From Cannabis sativa (Eukaryota; Streptophyta; Magnoliopsida; Rosales; Cannabaceae): 64,000 nt of DNA. Made by a program: the position numbers and the translations under genes. The stretch spans positions 31,857,660-31,921,659 of the forward strand of contig NC_083601.1 of the NCBI RefSeq assembly GCF_029168945.1, given 5' to 3'. This document shows, in pieces, positions 23,771 through 36,600 of this stretch. Numbering within the stretch: the stretch's first letter is position 1; each line of letters opens with the position of its first letter. The notes under the pieces were generated by a model. It worked only from the letters and a program-made list of their open reading frames with translations. It was not told the origin of the DNA and did no database searches.

Positions 23771-24884
23771 TATTTATATTGTTAATAATATTTTATAATT
23801 TACAAGTGAAATGGGGTGCACTGGGTTGGGTACTGTTGAATTGGAGCCACACCATTAAGAAGTTTTGTATAGATAATTTAAGAAATTTCACCTTATTGTG
23901 AGCTTTGTACTTTATAATTCTTATTTATAAACAAAATGATCATTCTTAAAAAATATGTTTTATCTATGAGCATGGGAGACCTTGAAATCCATTACAAGAC
24001 TTTTTATGTGTAGAGAAAGCAAGTACAAAATGGTATCCATGAAAAAAAAAAAATACATCAATACCAACATTTCTTTTGGCATAAACATGAACGACATTCT
24101 CTTGCAAGCATATTTTGTATCAAAATTGTAAAATGTTCGTTTGAAAAGGATCACGACCGAACGATGAAAAAGATGATGAATAAAAAATCCAAACGGTATT
24201 TTTCCCCAGATAGCCACGTTGTTCTTTCTATTCTTGGCCAATGAATGAGCTTTGAATCTCGTACTTGAATGATGTCTTGATCAGGCTATCCACACTGTTT
24301 GACCAAATTTATTCATAATTACAATTTGCTTTCTTTTATTACCATAACTCTGTTCGATTTGTCCATGGCTTGTTCAATACTTCAATGGCTCCTTTTCCAA
24401 TAATAAAAATTAATTACACTTGGATTATGTACAACAAAAATGAAATAGTAGATACATCTCATAAAAAAACTAAATCATTAAAGAAAGATTTAAAGTTCGA
24501 GTCAGAATGGCGGTCAGTAATTTGATATTATATTTATTGTGACTGAAATTAATATTTAGAACCTTTTGAAAGACAAGAAAGAGAGGCCATTTTCACCTTG
24601 AGGTCTTTTGTGAAAATTTTCTTCATATCTCGGGAAAGTGGAAAGAGGAATAAGGAGAAATGGGAATGAATCATCTTAACTATTAATAATCAGCAAAAGA
24701 ACAATTCAAATTCTTTGTTACAGGAAAAAAAAAAAAACTGATATATATTTATATATATTCTTCTCCTTTCTATATTATGTCAGTTATTGTCTTAATAAAA
24801 GATTAAGACTTTAATGTCAAAAACAAAACAAAAAGAATAGCCACTACAGTGGAAACAAATATTAAGCATGTCTACCGAAATTAA
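23771..24884. other. Intergenic region 3' of the PP2A B' gene
   Basis: No coding sequence supported. Frames of fewer than 110 codons here show no recognisable domain. The minus-strand 3' UTR of the PP2A gene must occupy the right end of this stretch. Confidence 0.5.
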
Positions 24885-27800
24885 TCAGTTAACCCATACC
24901 ATATTATCCTCTCGCGGAGCTTGTGCTGCTACATCTTCCAGTCTCTTCCATGTCAATTCTCGCCGCTCTTCCAAATCTCTAGCCTTGGTTTCCTTCTCCA
25001 AGTACTCCCTCTCACACTCCTCAAACAACTCGCTATCCATATCTCGGAACATCCTTTGCACATTTCCCGTCAGCCCATTTACAGCCTGGTTCCAGTGACC
25101 TCGAATATTTTTCTCCAGTGCTTCAAAAATCAGTGGAAGTATCACATTTCGGTTCTGTGCAATCAAGCTTACTATATGTTCATTGTTCCAAAAGTAAAGG
25201 GCTCTTTCTGCAACCTGTCAGATGTATTTGTATTAGAAAAGGCTTTCCAATGAAAGAGTCAATTAAATATGTATAAAGTTGGCAAACTGCTCAGACATGA
25301 CAGAGATTACAGATCAAAACCTCTGAAAATTAAGACACAATCACGAATTCAATCATACATATTGTTTCCACAGATATCTTTTATCAAACTACCATGACAT
25401 ACACAAAACTCAAACATTCTAAGACTAACAAAGGACTAACACGAACAAATAATGAACACATTTTAAAGTAATAGCATGAAACAATGACACGAGTATGGCA
25501 GCTCAGAAGTAGGTAGAGAATACTCCCCATCCTATAATAATGATTCAGTGCTCTGTTTTTACTCTAATTGTTAAACATACAACAACCTAATAGAAAAAAG
25601 CCTTTTATGATTCAGATGAGCAATGGCAAATTCCAAGAAGAAAAAATCCTGACAAAAATACAGTCTATTTAATTGAACATACAACGCAATAGATCAAATA
25701 TTCATGCCCATGATTTGCACCTACCTACCAACTTGCTAGTGTTTTAAGCCTCCCAAAAGTTGTGAGGTTTAGTAGAGCGAGAGTGTAAAAAATATATGAC
25801 CTATATAGATACACTATATGACTTTGCAACTGCTTTATTCTGTATCAAAGTAATAATTTCTCCTACAATCAAAATCAGTCCGCAACTAAGTTAGCTTGAA
25901 AGCTATGTTTACAAAAACATTAAGGTTGTGATAGGAATTTCCATTTCGGTCCAAACAGTAGCAAAATAAAGATGATAGAGCTAATATATTGATATTGGAA
26001 TGAAAAGAGAACAAGTTGCTGGGTATTCGAGGGACCCAGCTCTCTCCCAAGAGCGAAAGCTCACTTAACTAAAATGATTCACACCCAAAACCCTTCTAAT
26101 ACTCTCCTATATATACTCTCCCAATATCCCTATTACAATGACCTATATACCTTTTTTATTTATCCTAAGGCCTAACAGGTTGAAAAGTAATTTCCGAATA
26201 TGTACACTGCAACTTGTGGTATACAAGTAACAGGGAAGTAAAACTTTTTAAAGGTGCAAGTAAAATAAAAAAAAGTTAAGGAAAGTAATAAATTGAGAGT
26301 AATGCAAGTGAAAATTATTGGTAGTGTCATAGCGGTTAAAATTTAACTGAAAATATTAACATAGACATCGAATCTAAAGCCTGTGAGATTTCAAATCTGA
26401 AAGATGTAAGCATGTTTCCAAATTTGGCCAACAGAGAGAAAAATAATGTTAATTTTTGCGCAATATATTGTATCTACAAGAATATGTTTCTATACAAGAG
26501 CAATTAATCAGCTAAAAAATGTTGTTAAGGACTTTGATCTTTATCACACTGACCAACATACTATGCTATGATTAGGTTCAAGCACCCCATTAATCACACT
26601 GACCATGTTACAACAGATCTGATACATCTGAATTCTATAATGAAGCAAAGATACTAGCCCAGATTCTGTATTGCAGATCATAACTAAAGCTAAAATAAGC
26701 ACATAGCAACAAAGAGGGAATATATACTAATAGATGATTCCACTAACTACTTCACAAAGTCCAGGAAACTGAGCAGTCAGCAAAAATACTCGGTAAAATT
26801 CAATCATCAAAAGAGCCAAAAAAAGAAAACGTATTAGAACAAGTGCTAATAATTCGCAAGAGCAACAACAGAACATGCATCAACATGTGTTTGGAAAAAT
26901 AACTCATTATCAACTCAACTTCAGCAACATAAGTGTCTCACCTTCTTTAAAGATTCATATCAATAACATGCAGATTTCAGTGCTGTCAAATGCCTAGAAC
27001 TGCTCAGCCATTGGCCAAAGCAGCTTATGTTTCTTAAGATGATAAAATGTTTTAAAGGTAATTGTTAATGTACTTAATGGTGAATTAAAGAGTTGCTACA
27101 AACAGGAAGCAACAAAATTAAAGACATTAGAAGCAGGATCTACAAAAAATTTCATCAACTACAGAAGTTAAGCAACAATTAATCACTCTGTAGAATAATG
27201 TTATGCAAGGAAAAAAGTTCGACCAAGCAACTACCTGATTACAGTCTTAAATTGTTTTACGCATTGACTCTGAATATAATAATCTTCCATTGAAATAAAA
27301 AAAATAATTTTGACTTCTAACAGAAATATGAAACATGTTAAGTATATCCACGACCTTAAGAGAAATGGATTAAGTGACAAAGCTATAAACTTGTTTATGA
27401 ACCTGGAAATGTGGACTGTTAAGACAGCGGCCTATCTGTCTAAAAAGAGGAATCATGCATCTTTGGAACTCAGCAGACTGAGTAGCTTCTAAAACCTCTT
27501 CTAGCTCTCCAAGAAAGAGAACCTCCTTCTGGCAATTTGTGACAGGCCAATACTTCAACAACCCGCGAATAACTGAATCCGCCAACTTGTAATCCTTCTC
27601 CACAAACTGCGTGATGCAATAGGACAATGGCTGGTGATATACTGCTATACATTTGGGTTTATGGAGTGGTATAAGCGCTCTTGAAAGAAACAACTTATGC
27701 TCCTCTTTCATGGGCAATGCAAATCCATTAATAATACTCCCAAGAATCTCCAACAACTCGGCAATACCACAATGCCTTTCAGTCTCAAATATAAACCTGT

Positions 27801-28557
27801 AGAAGATGTTATTAATGGCTTTTCTAACAAAGGGTCGATGCACCATGAACTTGCCATAAATACGATGAAGAATAGTTTTCAAATATTCTCGCTCACGTGG
27901 GTCCTCGGAGTCGAACAATTCAAGCAATTTCAGCACAAAGACATGATCAATGTAACGCTTGGCTATCTTAGTATCGGTCTCGGAAGAAACAAGATACCTC
28001 AATAGAATTTCGTACACAATTTGCAAATGCGGCCAAGATGGCTCCAAATAAGGCTCATCATCTTCGGGGTCACCGGCGGCTTCAGAGCCGGTGTTCTCGT
28101 GAGCCGCCGGAGGCAGACACCGAAAAACATTAACGGAAACCATTCGGATAAGCTCCTCCTGCATTGTCTCGTTCAATTTACACGAACCCGCTTGTATGAA
28201 ATCCACAAGCTCCAATAGAGTTTGGCGCTTGATCTCTTTTTCACGAACCCCTTTGAGAGTATCTGAAAAATCGCATTGTACCCAACATACCTTGAGCTTG
28301 CGGAGGAACAATGCCGAGCGCTCCGAAACCGAAACGTCTCGTAAAAAAGGTAGGATTTCGATGACGCCACCAGGGTTGAGAGGAGGCGCCTGAGATGAAG
28401 TAACGTTCTGTGATTCGGAATTGGCAACGGCTGAATTGAAGGTCGTCCGAGAAGCGTGGTTCACTGTAACGTTCCCGGGTCCAAGCCCGAACCCGGCATT
28501 GTCGTTGGATTCGGACTTGGATTTCCGGTGACCCCGTTTCATGAATTTGTTCAACAT
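24885..28557 (-). CDS. PP2A B56/B' regulatory subunit (alpha/beta-like), 2 exons, 494 aa
   Basis: Exon 1 is 28557-27403 (385 codons) and exon 2 is 25214-24885 (110 codons including stop), with a 2188-bp GT-AG intron. The start is the ATG at 28557; an in-frame TTG further up has no support. A basic Ser-rich N-terminus ([16 protein letters not shown]) resembles the B' alpha/beta group. The B56 HEAT-repeat domain then runs from about residue 65 to 475, with conserved stretches [52 protein letters not shown] and [20 protein letters not shown], and HWNQAVNGL in exon 2. The product directs the PP2A catalytic/scaffold dimer to phosphoprotein substrates in cytosol and nucleus. No frame damage seen. 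Family is certain; subgroup is inferred from the N-terminus. Confidence 0.96.
25215..27402 (-). other. Large intron of the PP2A B' gene
   Basis: Minus-strand donor is CCAG|GTTCAT at 27403/27402 and the acceptor is GACAG|GTTGCAG at 25215/25214. The intron is AT-rich and no nested gene or complete transposon was recognised in it. Confidence 0.85.
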
Positions 28558-28619
28558 TGTTTTTCCCCTTTCAACAGGTCGATTCGCCAATATTAATCAG
28601 TAAACAACAAATATATGTA

Positions 28620-28659
<40 letters not shown>

Positions 28660-30654
28660 AAACCTAATAAAGAAGGGAGTGAAGAAGGATTGGATTGGGT
28701 GGTAGTTAAGGAAAGAAAAGAAATGAAATGGTGTGAAGCTGAATTGGGTGAAGAAGATGAAGAGAGAAAGAAGATAGAGAGATGGGTTTCATTTGATCCG
28801 ATAGGCCAGGAAAGGAGCGGCGAATGGCGATGGCAACAAAAAAAAAAATTGGGAGTAGAGAGCACAAAATGGATTCTTGATTTTTTTTTCTTTTTAAGTG
28901 ATGTGTGTTATTATTAATATTAATATTATTATGTCTGCAATGAATGATGTGATGTGTGGATAAAATGATAATAAAGGAAAAGAAAAAGATTGTGTTATAC
29001 AACCATAACCGGAGAAATTGTTTATTTAATTTAATTATTTCTCAAGGAATTTATATTTAATATTGTAATATTATTTATTTAATTGGAAGAATATAGTTTG
29101 TCACTTTTTTTTCTTATTTTAGGACGGGAATTATTATTTATTTTATTCGTTAGAAAGTGGGGTTTTTTTTTTCTTTGACATGAATTTATGTTTAGTCCCT
29201 TTTTATATTATGTTGCTCTCAGTTTTGTACAGAAAATGAAAATGAGTAGACAAATAACAGAATAATATGTTATAATGATTGGTTTAAAATGCAATTTGTA
29301 TAAATATTTAGAGAACAGTAGTAGGTTAAATTCGTACAGCATTATTATATTATGCTAATCTATCTTTAAGTAGTAGGGTTTTCTTGATTGATAAAGATTT
29401 GTAATTCCCATTCAAGGCTAAATGCCAAAACGTTAGCCAAAACTAGAGACGATGGCAGAGTCTCAAATCAAGGTGGACCAAAGTGTAATGTGAAATATAA
29501 CTTTTAAAAGGATTTAGGAAAGAAAAAATAGTGAAATATAACTTTTAAAAGAATTTAGGAAAGAAAAAATAAAGATCGAGGAGAACCAAAACCACCCTTC
29601 TCTTCCACATGGCTCCATTCATGATTATTTCCAAGGTAAAAAAAACTGGCAGTGATTGGCTTGCTCCATGGTAAATGCAAGTTTGAAGTTCGTTACAATG
29701 ATCAAATGAAATAACATTCAGGTGGCTACACAACTTATATTAAGCAGTAAGTTAATCGTACAAGTTACCATGTTTACTTTAGTGGTGTTAATAAGACCAG
29801 TAGCACAAATAAGGTTGTGCTTTATAATTTAAAAGGAAAATATGTTAGGGAAGCCACCCGCCTCTCATTATGGAAGCTCATTCACTCCACCACTCGCTTC
29901 AATGGTGTCAAAATCATTCTCCCATAAGTACCTTCAATCTGATTGTACAACACTTGTTGATTACGTTTGTAATAGCTCTGAGCATAACCTAAACCTCCAC
30001 CTATAGGGATTTGTATCTGCTATTCATTGCTTAGCCAAAGGCCTAGATCAGGAAGCCATATGGATTGGAAATGCTAATTATCATTTAGATTTAGACTTAG
30101 ATTATATCTATATACATCCTGTACTCTTGATGATCATTTTAAATGGATACCTACTACCCAGTAAAATCTTTTCCACAATGTCAACTTCTACACATTTACA
30201 ATCATACGAGTCATTAGTGTATTATTCTATTCAATACATATCCCAATCCAATGGTGAGAAGTCTGTCCTGTGATCGAACTTGAGAATTGGTTTAAATTCA
30301 ATGCGATCCTGATGAAGATCAAACAAAGAGCTGCTTCTTTTTTTCTCCTTTCTGAATAAATGAAATAACATATGCACAGCCACAAACAACTAGCTAAATA
30401 GAATACTACGCATTGCTAATTGAGATTCCAAAACTGTACATAAACAACAGATTGCATAGCAAATCTAAATTCTAAACATAACCCAAAGGTTTTCCTCTAG
30501 TCAGTCTGATATGCTCAAAATAAAAAGTGATTAACCTCAAAAGCCATACGAACATTCTGTGTCAGGAGTTATATAGATCCCAGATCAAGAATGAAGATCA
30601 TGTTCCTTCTTAAAATAGAAAAAGAAAAGAAAGCATTCTCTACTAACAAGTGGA
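28558..30654. other. Intergenic region between the PP2A B' promoter and the 3' end of KTF1
   Basis: The first 300 bp are the presumed 5' UTR/promoter of the minus-strand PP2A gene, with a (TA)n run at 28624-28656. A tandem duplication of about 39 bp (TGAAATATAACTTTTAAAA units) lies at 29490-29568. The last 100-200 bp should hold the KTF1 3' UTR. No further gene was supported. Confidence 0.55.
28624..28656. repeat. (TA)n microsatellite upstream of the PP2A B' gene
   Basis: About 16 TA units lie 67 bp upstream of the PP2A start codon on the minus strand, in the presumed 5' UTR. Confidence 0.9.
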
Positions 30655-33600
30655 TTACCATCCTCCTTTCCCACCATCGCTGCCCCAAGATTTTGATGGT
30701 GGCTTACCCCATGAATCAGTTGATCCACTAGCATCACTTGTATCTTTTGCAGCATTTGATTCTGACCCCTGATTGTTCCAACTGCCAGCTTGTGCCGTTG
30801 AACTGGGTTCTTTAAAGCCGGAACCACTACCCCAACCTCCACTGGCAGTACTTGAGTTTGATTCTGTACTGTTCCAAATCTTAGCTTGTGCAGTTGAACT
30901 AGGTTCTTTGAAGCCACCACCACTACCCCAAGATTTTGGCGGTGGTGGCTTACCCCATGCATCAGATGTGTCTTTTGCATCTGCAGCAATTGGTTGACTA
31001 TTCCAAGATTTTGATGGTGGTGTTGGCTTACCCCACGCTTCGGCGTTGGAGGTAGTTCCATCACCACTGCCTCCACTACTACCCCAAGACTTTGATGGTG
31101 GTGGCTTGCCCCACGCTTCTGTTTTGGAACTACTTCCGTTACCACTGCCTCCACCACTACCCCAAGACTTTGACGGTGGTGGCTTACCCCACGCTTCTGT
31201 ATTGGATGTAGTTCCATCACCACTGCCTCCGCCACTACCCCAAGACTTTGATGACGGTGGCTTACCCCATGCTTCTGTATTGGAAGTTGTTCTTTCACCA
31301 CTGCCTCCACCACTACCCCAAGACTTTGATGGTGGTGGCTTACCCCACGCTTCTGTTTTGGAAGTAGTTCCATCACCACTGCCTCCACCACTACCCCAAG
31401 ACTTTGATGACGGTGGCTTACCCCACGCTTCTGTATTGGTAGTTCCATCACCACTACCCCAAGACTTTGATGGCAGTGGCTTACCCCACGCTTCTGTTTT
31501 GGAAGTATTTCCCTCACCACTGCCTCCACCACTACCCCAAGACTTCGATCCCCACGCTTCAGTTGATTCATTTGTAACTGGGGTTGCTTGAGTATTCCAA
31601 TCTTCAACATTGGAAGTAGTTCCGTCCTGCCAATCCCTCCTTCCACGGCCCCTACCTCCAAAGGCCCCTCCTCCTCTGTCTGATCCACCTCTACCACGGA
31701 AGCCTCCTCTGTCGGATCTACCCCTACCACCAAAGCCACCTCTGTCTCCACCTCTACCACCAAAGTCTCCTCTATCTCCACCTCTACCACCATAGCCTCC
31801 TCTGTCTCCACCTCTACCACCATAGCCTCCTCTGTCTCCACCTCTACCACCATAGCCTCCTCTGTCTCCACCTCTACCCCTGTAGCCTCCTCTGTCTCCA
31901 CCTCTACCCCTGTAGCCTCCTCTATCTCCGCTTCTACCTCCAAACCCTCCTCTCCAGTTTCCACCACTACGCTTACTATCATCCCCAAAATCTGACTGGT
32001 TTTCCTTAAAACCACTTCCTGAGCTCCAATTAGTTCCACTAGATTCTGAGTTCCAGTCACTCTTCTTGCCCCAAGCAGTATCTTGATTTCCACTTACACC
32101 ACCAGATTCAGCATTCCAACTACTTTTCTTGCCCCACATATTATCACTGTTGTCACTCTTCTTTCCCCAACCAGAATCTTGATTTCCACTTACACCACCA
32201 GATTCCGCATTCCAACTACTCTTTTTGCCCCACACAGAGTCTTGATTATCACTGTTTTCACTCTTCATGCCCTGATTATCACTATTTTCACTCTTCTTTC
32301 CCCAACCAGAATCTTGATTTCCACTTACACCACCAGATTCCGCATTCCAACTACTTTTTTTGCCCCACACAGAGTCTTGATTATCACTGTTTTCACTCTT
32401 CTTTCCCCAACCAGAATCTTGATTTCCACTTACACCACCAGATTCCGCATTCCAACTATTTTTTTTGCCCCACACAGAGTCTTGATTATTACTGTTGTCA
32501 CTCTTCATGCCCTGATTATCACTGTTTTCACTCTTCTTGCCCCAACCAGAATCTTGATTTCCACTTACACCACCAGATTCCGCATTCCAACTGCTTTTCT
32601 TGCCCCACACAGAGTCTTGATTTTCATTGTTACCCCCAGATTCTGAATTCAAATTGGTCTTTTTTCCCCAAACAGACTCTTCACCAGATCCAGAATTCCA
32701 ACCACTTTTCTTTGAATCTCGGCTGTCATCATTGTCGCTGGAACCAAATTTTCCACTGTTTTTCTTATCTAGAAAAGAAGCCTTGTTACCCCAAGAAGAT
32801 GAATCGTCAGAGACTTTGTCATCAGCCACACTTTTACTGTTGCCCCAAGAATCTAATTGATTCTTTTTAGTAGTTGCAGCCCCCCAACTCCCAGCTGAAT
32901 TTTCAGAAATATTCTTCCCTTTACCCCAGGGTTCTTCCACAGCTTTTCCACTATCCTGATTGTCATGCACATTAATGTTCTTCTCCCAGGAAGCAGAAGC
33001 ACCATTTGAGGAATCAAGAGCTTTATCATTGTCTTTTTTCCCCCAACAACCATCAACTTTGTCAGCTGCCTGAGCACCCCAAGCATCATTTGTCTTTGAA
33101 GTCGCTTTACTCCCCCAAGTATCTTCCACATCTGCAAAGGAATATGCTGTTAAAAAATTTGCAATAATTCACAAGATTAGTCCAAGTAATTTTTTTCCCT
33201 ACATACCTTTATTAGCATCATTTTCAGCACCAACTTTGTCAGCTGCCTGGGCACCCCAAGCAATATTTGTCTTTGAAGTCACTTTGCTACCCCAAGCACC
33301 TCCCACATCTGTAAAGTAGTATGCTATTACAAAATTTTCCATAACTCACAAGATTGGTATAATGAAATGTTTTCCCTTGATACCTTCATTAGCTTCATTT
33401 TCAGCACCATCTTTGTCAGCTGCCTGAGCACCCCAAGCAACACTTGTCTCAGAAGTCACTTTCTTCCCCCAAGCATCTTCCACGCCTGTAAATTTGTATG
33501 CTATTACAAAACTTTCCATAAGTCACAAGACTGGGATAAGTAAATGTATTTCCCTTGATACCTTTATTAGCATTGTTATCAGCACCAACATCGTTTGCAC

Positions 33601-36600
33601 TGCCAGATTCCCACTGCATCTGCATGTTAAAAAGGTTGATTATCAGCAAATGTCCCAACATGCACCATACCCACAAAGAGAATGAAACAGCAGAACAAGT
33701 TAAGAGCAAACCGAAGAAGAGCCTGGAGTAGATAAATTAGTCCAAGAACTCCTACAAACATCAGCGGAACATTAAATTAGACAGTGGCACATTACAAAAG
33801 CAAAAGAGCATAAAAGGCAAAGCTACAATTATAAACAAATTAATGGCTAGGAATGCATTGGATTTTCTATTTTCATATTCACTCTTTCTTGTTTCTACTA
33901 CAACAAAAACTGCATCAAATTAAATTAATTCATATAAATAGTAACAAATAAATATTTATAACAGCTATTAATCAATAATATTCAGAAGTTATAAAACCAT
34001 GCAGCTACACAGTGAGCCACGCCACTGAACGATCAATGAGAACCACATATAATTGAGATTCTTTTACATTAAATATTTCCCCCTTTTCAAACTAATAGTT
34101 CTGCTTCTAAACAATCATCCCAGCTCGAAAGGAATATATGCCCATTCAAAATCCAATTTTTTTAAATGTTACTATACCTTTGAGATTTGTAACATGATTA
34201 AAACCAAAAAAAATCCTAAATGACCAAAGTTCACCAAAACAAGATGATTCATCGACAATCACTACCTCATATAAAATTAGTACAAACTGAATCAGAATGA
34301 ACAAATAGGACAAATTGCTACCTTTCACTAGCCCCTCCACCAGAAGTCCACCCATCACCTGCTCCTGATGTCCCTGCACCACCCGCCCAGTCTTCGAAGG
34401 AAACAAAAAACATCAAAATTCTTCAGTAAAACTCCATCAAAGATCAACACAAAAAAAAATTATTGAAAAGGGAAAAAAGAAAAGCACATATATGAAGTTA
34501 TTAACCATACAAACAAAGAAACAAAATAAATCAAAATTCTTCAAGTCAAACTCCATCAAGGATCAACACAAATTTAAAAATTATTGAAAGGGAAAAAAGA
34601 AAAACACAAATATGAATTTATTAGCTATACAAACAAAGAAAGAGTAGAAAAGGAGACAGACTCTCACCTGAAGACAATCCTTCGCCTCCTAACAGATCAA
34701 AAGGTTTCAGGAAACTAGATTCTGGATCCTCACTTTAAAAGAGAGACACGAGAACATCAGAACAGTAAGCACATGTTAAGAATGACAATCATGCTTGTAC
34801 AAACAGATATTGATTATGAAGATTACCTCAGAACAACAGAGCTGCTCCCACGAACCTCAGAAAGATGCTCACTTTTAACTGCAAATATAACAATCTGAAG
34901 AGTTAACCATATAACTGAAGAATATAATATACTAACAGAAAAAACAAACTAAAAACAACTTAGTAACAACAGGACACAAATATCAATAATAAACAAGGTT
35001 TGAAAAACCTGTAAGAATTTTCTGCTTAGAGTTAAGCTTGACTGTGACATCAGAACGACGTATTGCAATGACACGGCAAAGATACCCCTTTAATGGACCA
35101 ATGCGGATTCTCAAAGTTTGACCAATATTGAATATACCATCCTTATCGGTCTGATTAACTGCATTCAAGAAACCAATCAGTGATAAAGCAAAAGTCTTGC
35201 TAGTCAGAAGCTATAACTTGAGAACTTCAATTACAAAATCAAGCAAGGGCACACATACAATTACGGTTGTCGTCTCTTGATTGCCATTGCTTCTTAGGGG
35301 ATAGAGGGGACTTGGGGGATGATGGGAAATCATCAAAAGAAGGGAAACTAGACTCGCCACCCTGAATCATGAGAATATTATCACAATGCGTACACTAAAT
35401 TGCATACAACAAAGCATGCATGATAAGAAAGGAATTCCAACCTTTTCATTGCAAGTGGTAGGAGGAGTGTGCTTCACTCTCTCACAAATACGAGATTTGC
35501 AGCAGAAATAACCACAATTTTCTGTTTCATTCTCATCATACATAAACACAATCCCCCTATAAATTTTCTTAACAATTCCCTGCTTGCCCTAAAAAAGTAA
35601 AAGAAAGAATTGTAAAATCTTCCAGGCACCTTTTAACAAGCACGTTTCCCAAGTCAACTACATTTAGATGGCAAGATCTTAAATAAAATGTCAAACCTCC
35701 AATGGCCCTTCCATAACCTTCACAGTATCAGTTACACCAATCGTCTTCATGCGGTGATCTAAAGCAGTAAATTTCATATCCGATGGCTCATTCTTTAACT
35801 CACTTTGTTGAACAGTTACCACCATGGGTCCTTCTCTACCCTCTTTCAGTATCTGAAGTGTTGAACAGAATGTCAGTCACCATAATAAAGAAATATGAAT
35901 GTATTAACTAAACTATGTACCTTATAACTATCATCTTTCTCTACACCTATGATAACCCCAAAGTCTCTGCGGCTGCAACATTATATAGAATAGCAACCAT
36001 AAGAAAGTCAACAACAAATATAAAAATAAATTTTAACAGCATTAAATATTTTAAAAATCAGATTGTACATGAGCAGTTCATAACTGAAAGATTGCTCTTC
36101 AACAAGCTATTATATACTACTCACCCAACACACACAAGATCATGCACTTCAAAACTATTCATGGAGATTGACTCTGAGCACTCTCTTTTTCCACCTTCAA
36201 TTGACCCTGAGCCCTCTCCTTTTCCACCTGCAAATGACCCTGAGCTCTCTCCTTTTCCACCTGCAACTGATCCTGAGAACTCACCTTTACCACCTGCAAC
36301 TGACCCTGAGCTCTCCCCTTTACCACCTGCAACTGACCCTGAGCTCACTCTGTCGCGCAATGGATCATTTCTAATGGAACGTTTTTTCTTCTGTTCACCA
36401 TAGAGCTGTGAAAGCCACTCCGCATTGTCAGGTTCATTGTTCTTAGAAGTGCTAAACTTCATCACCTCCTCTTCTGATGGAACAACACCGAAGCAGCTTA
36501 TGGAATCTATGGCTACTTTTTTGAATAAATATCCATCCTTGATCATCATGCCATCAAGAACTTGAACAATCATCCCAGTATCACGATCTTTCTTGGTTTG

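Noticed and set aside
29545..29733. 62-codon minus-strand frame and possible copia-like words near 29850-30100
   Set aside because: No convincing domain; stops in all frames.
31046..31591. 181-codon Pro/Leu-rich frame on the plus strand
   Set aside because: Antisense shadow of the KTF1 EAWGKPPPSKSWG coding repeat.
30585..32093. 502-codon Val/Glu-rich minus-strand frame and a plus-strand frame at 32083-32646
   Set aside because: Other frames of the same KTF1 repeats; the WG-repeat frame continues the upstream exons.
36180..36350. Regular 30-bp direct repeats that could suggest a CRISPR-like array
   Set aside because: They are contiguous without spacers, in frame, and encode SGSVAGGKGE within a KTF1 exon.
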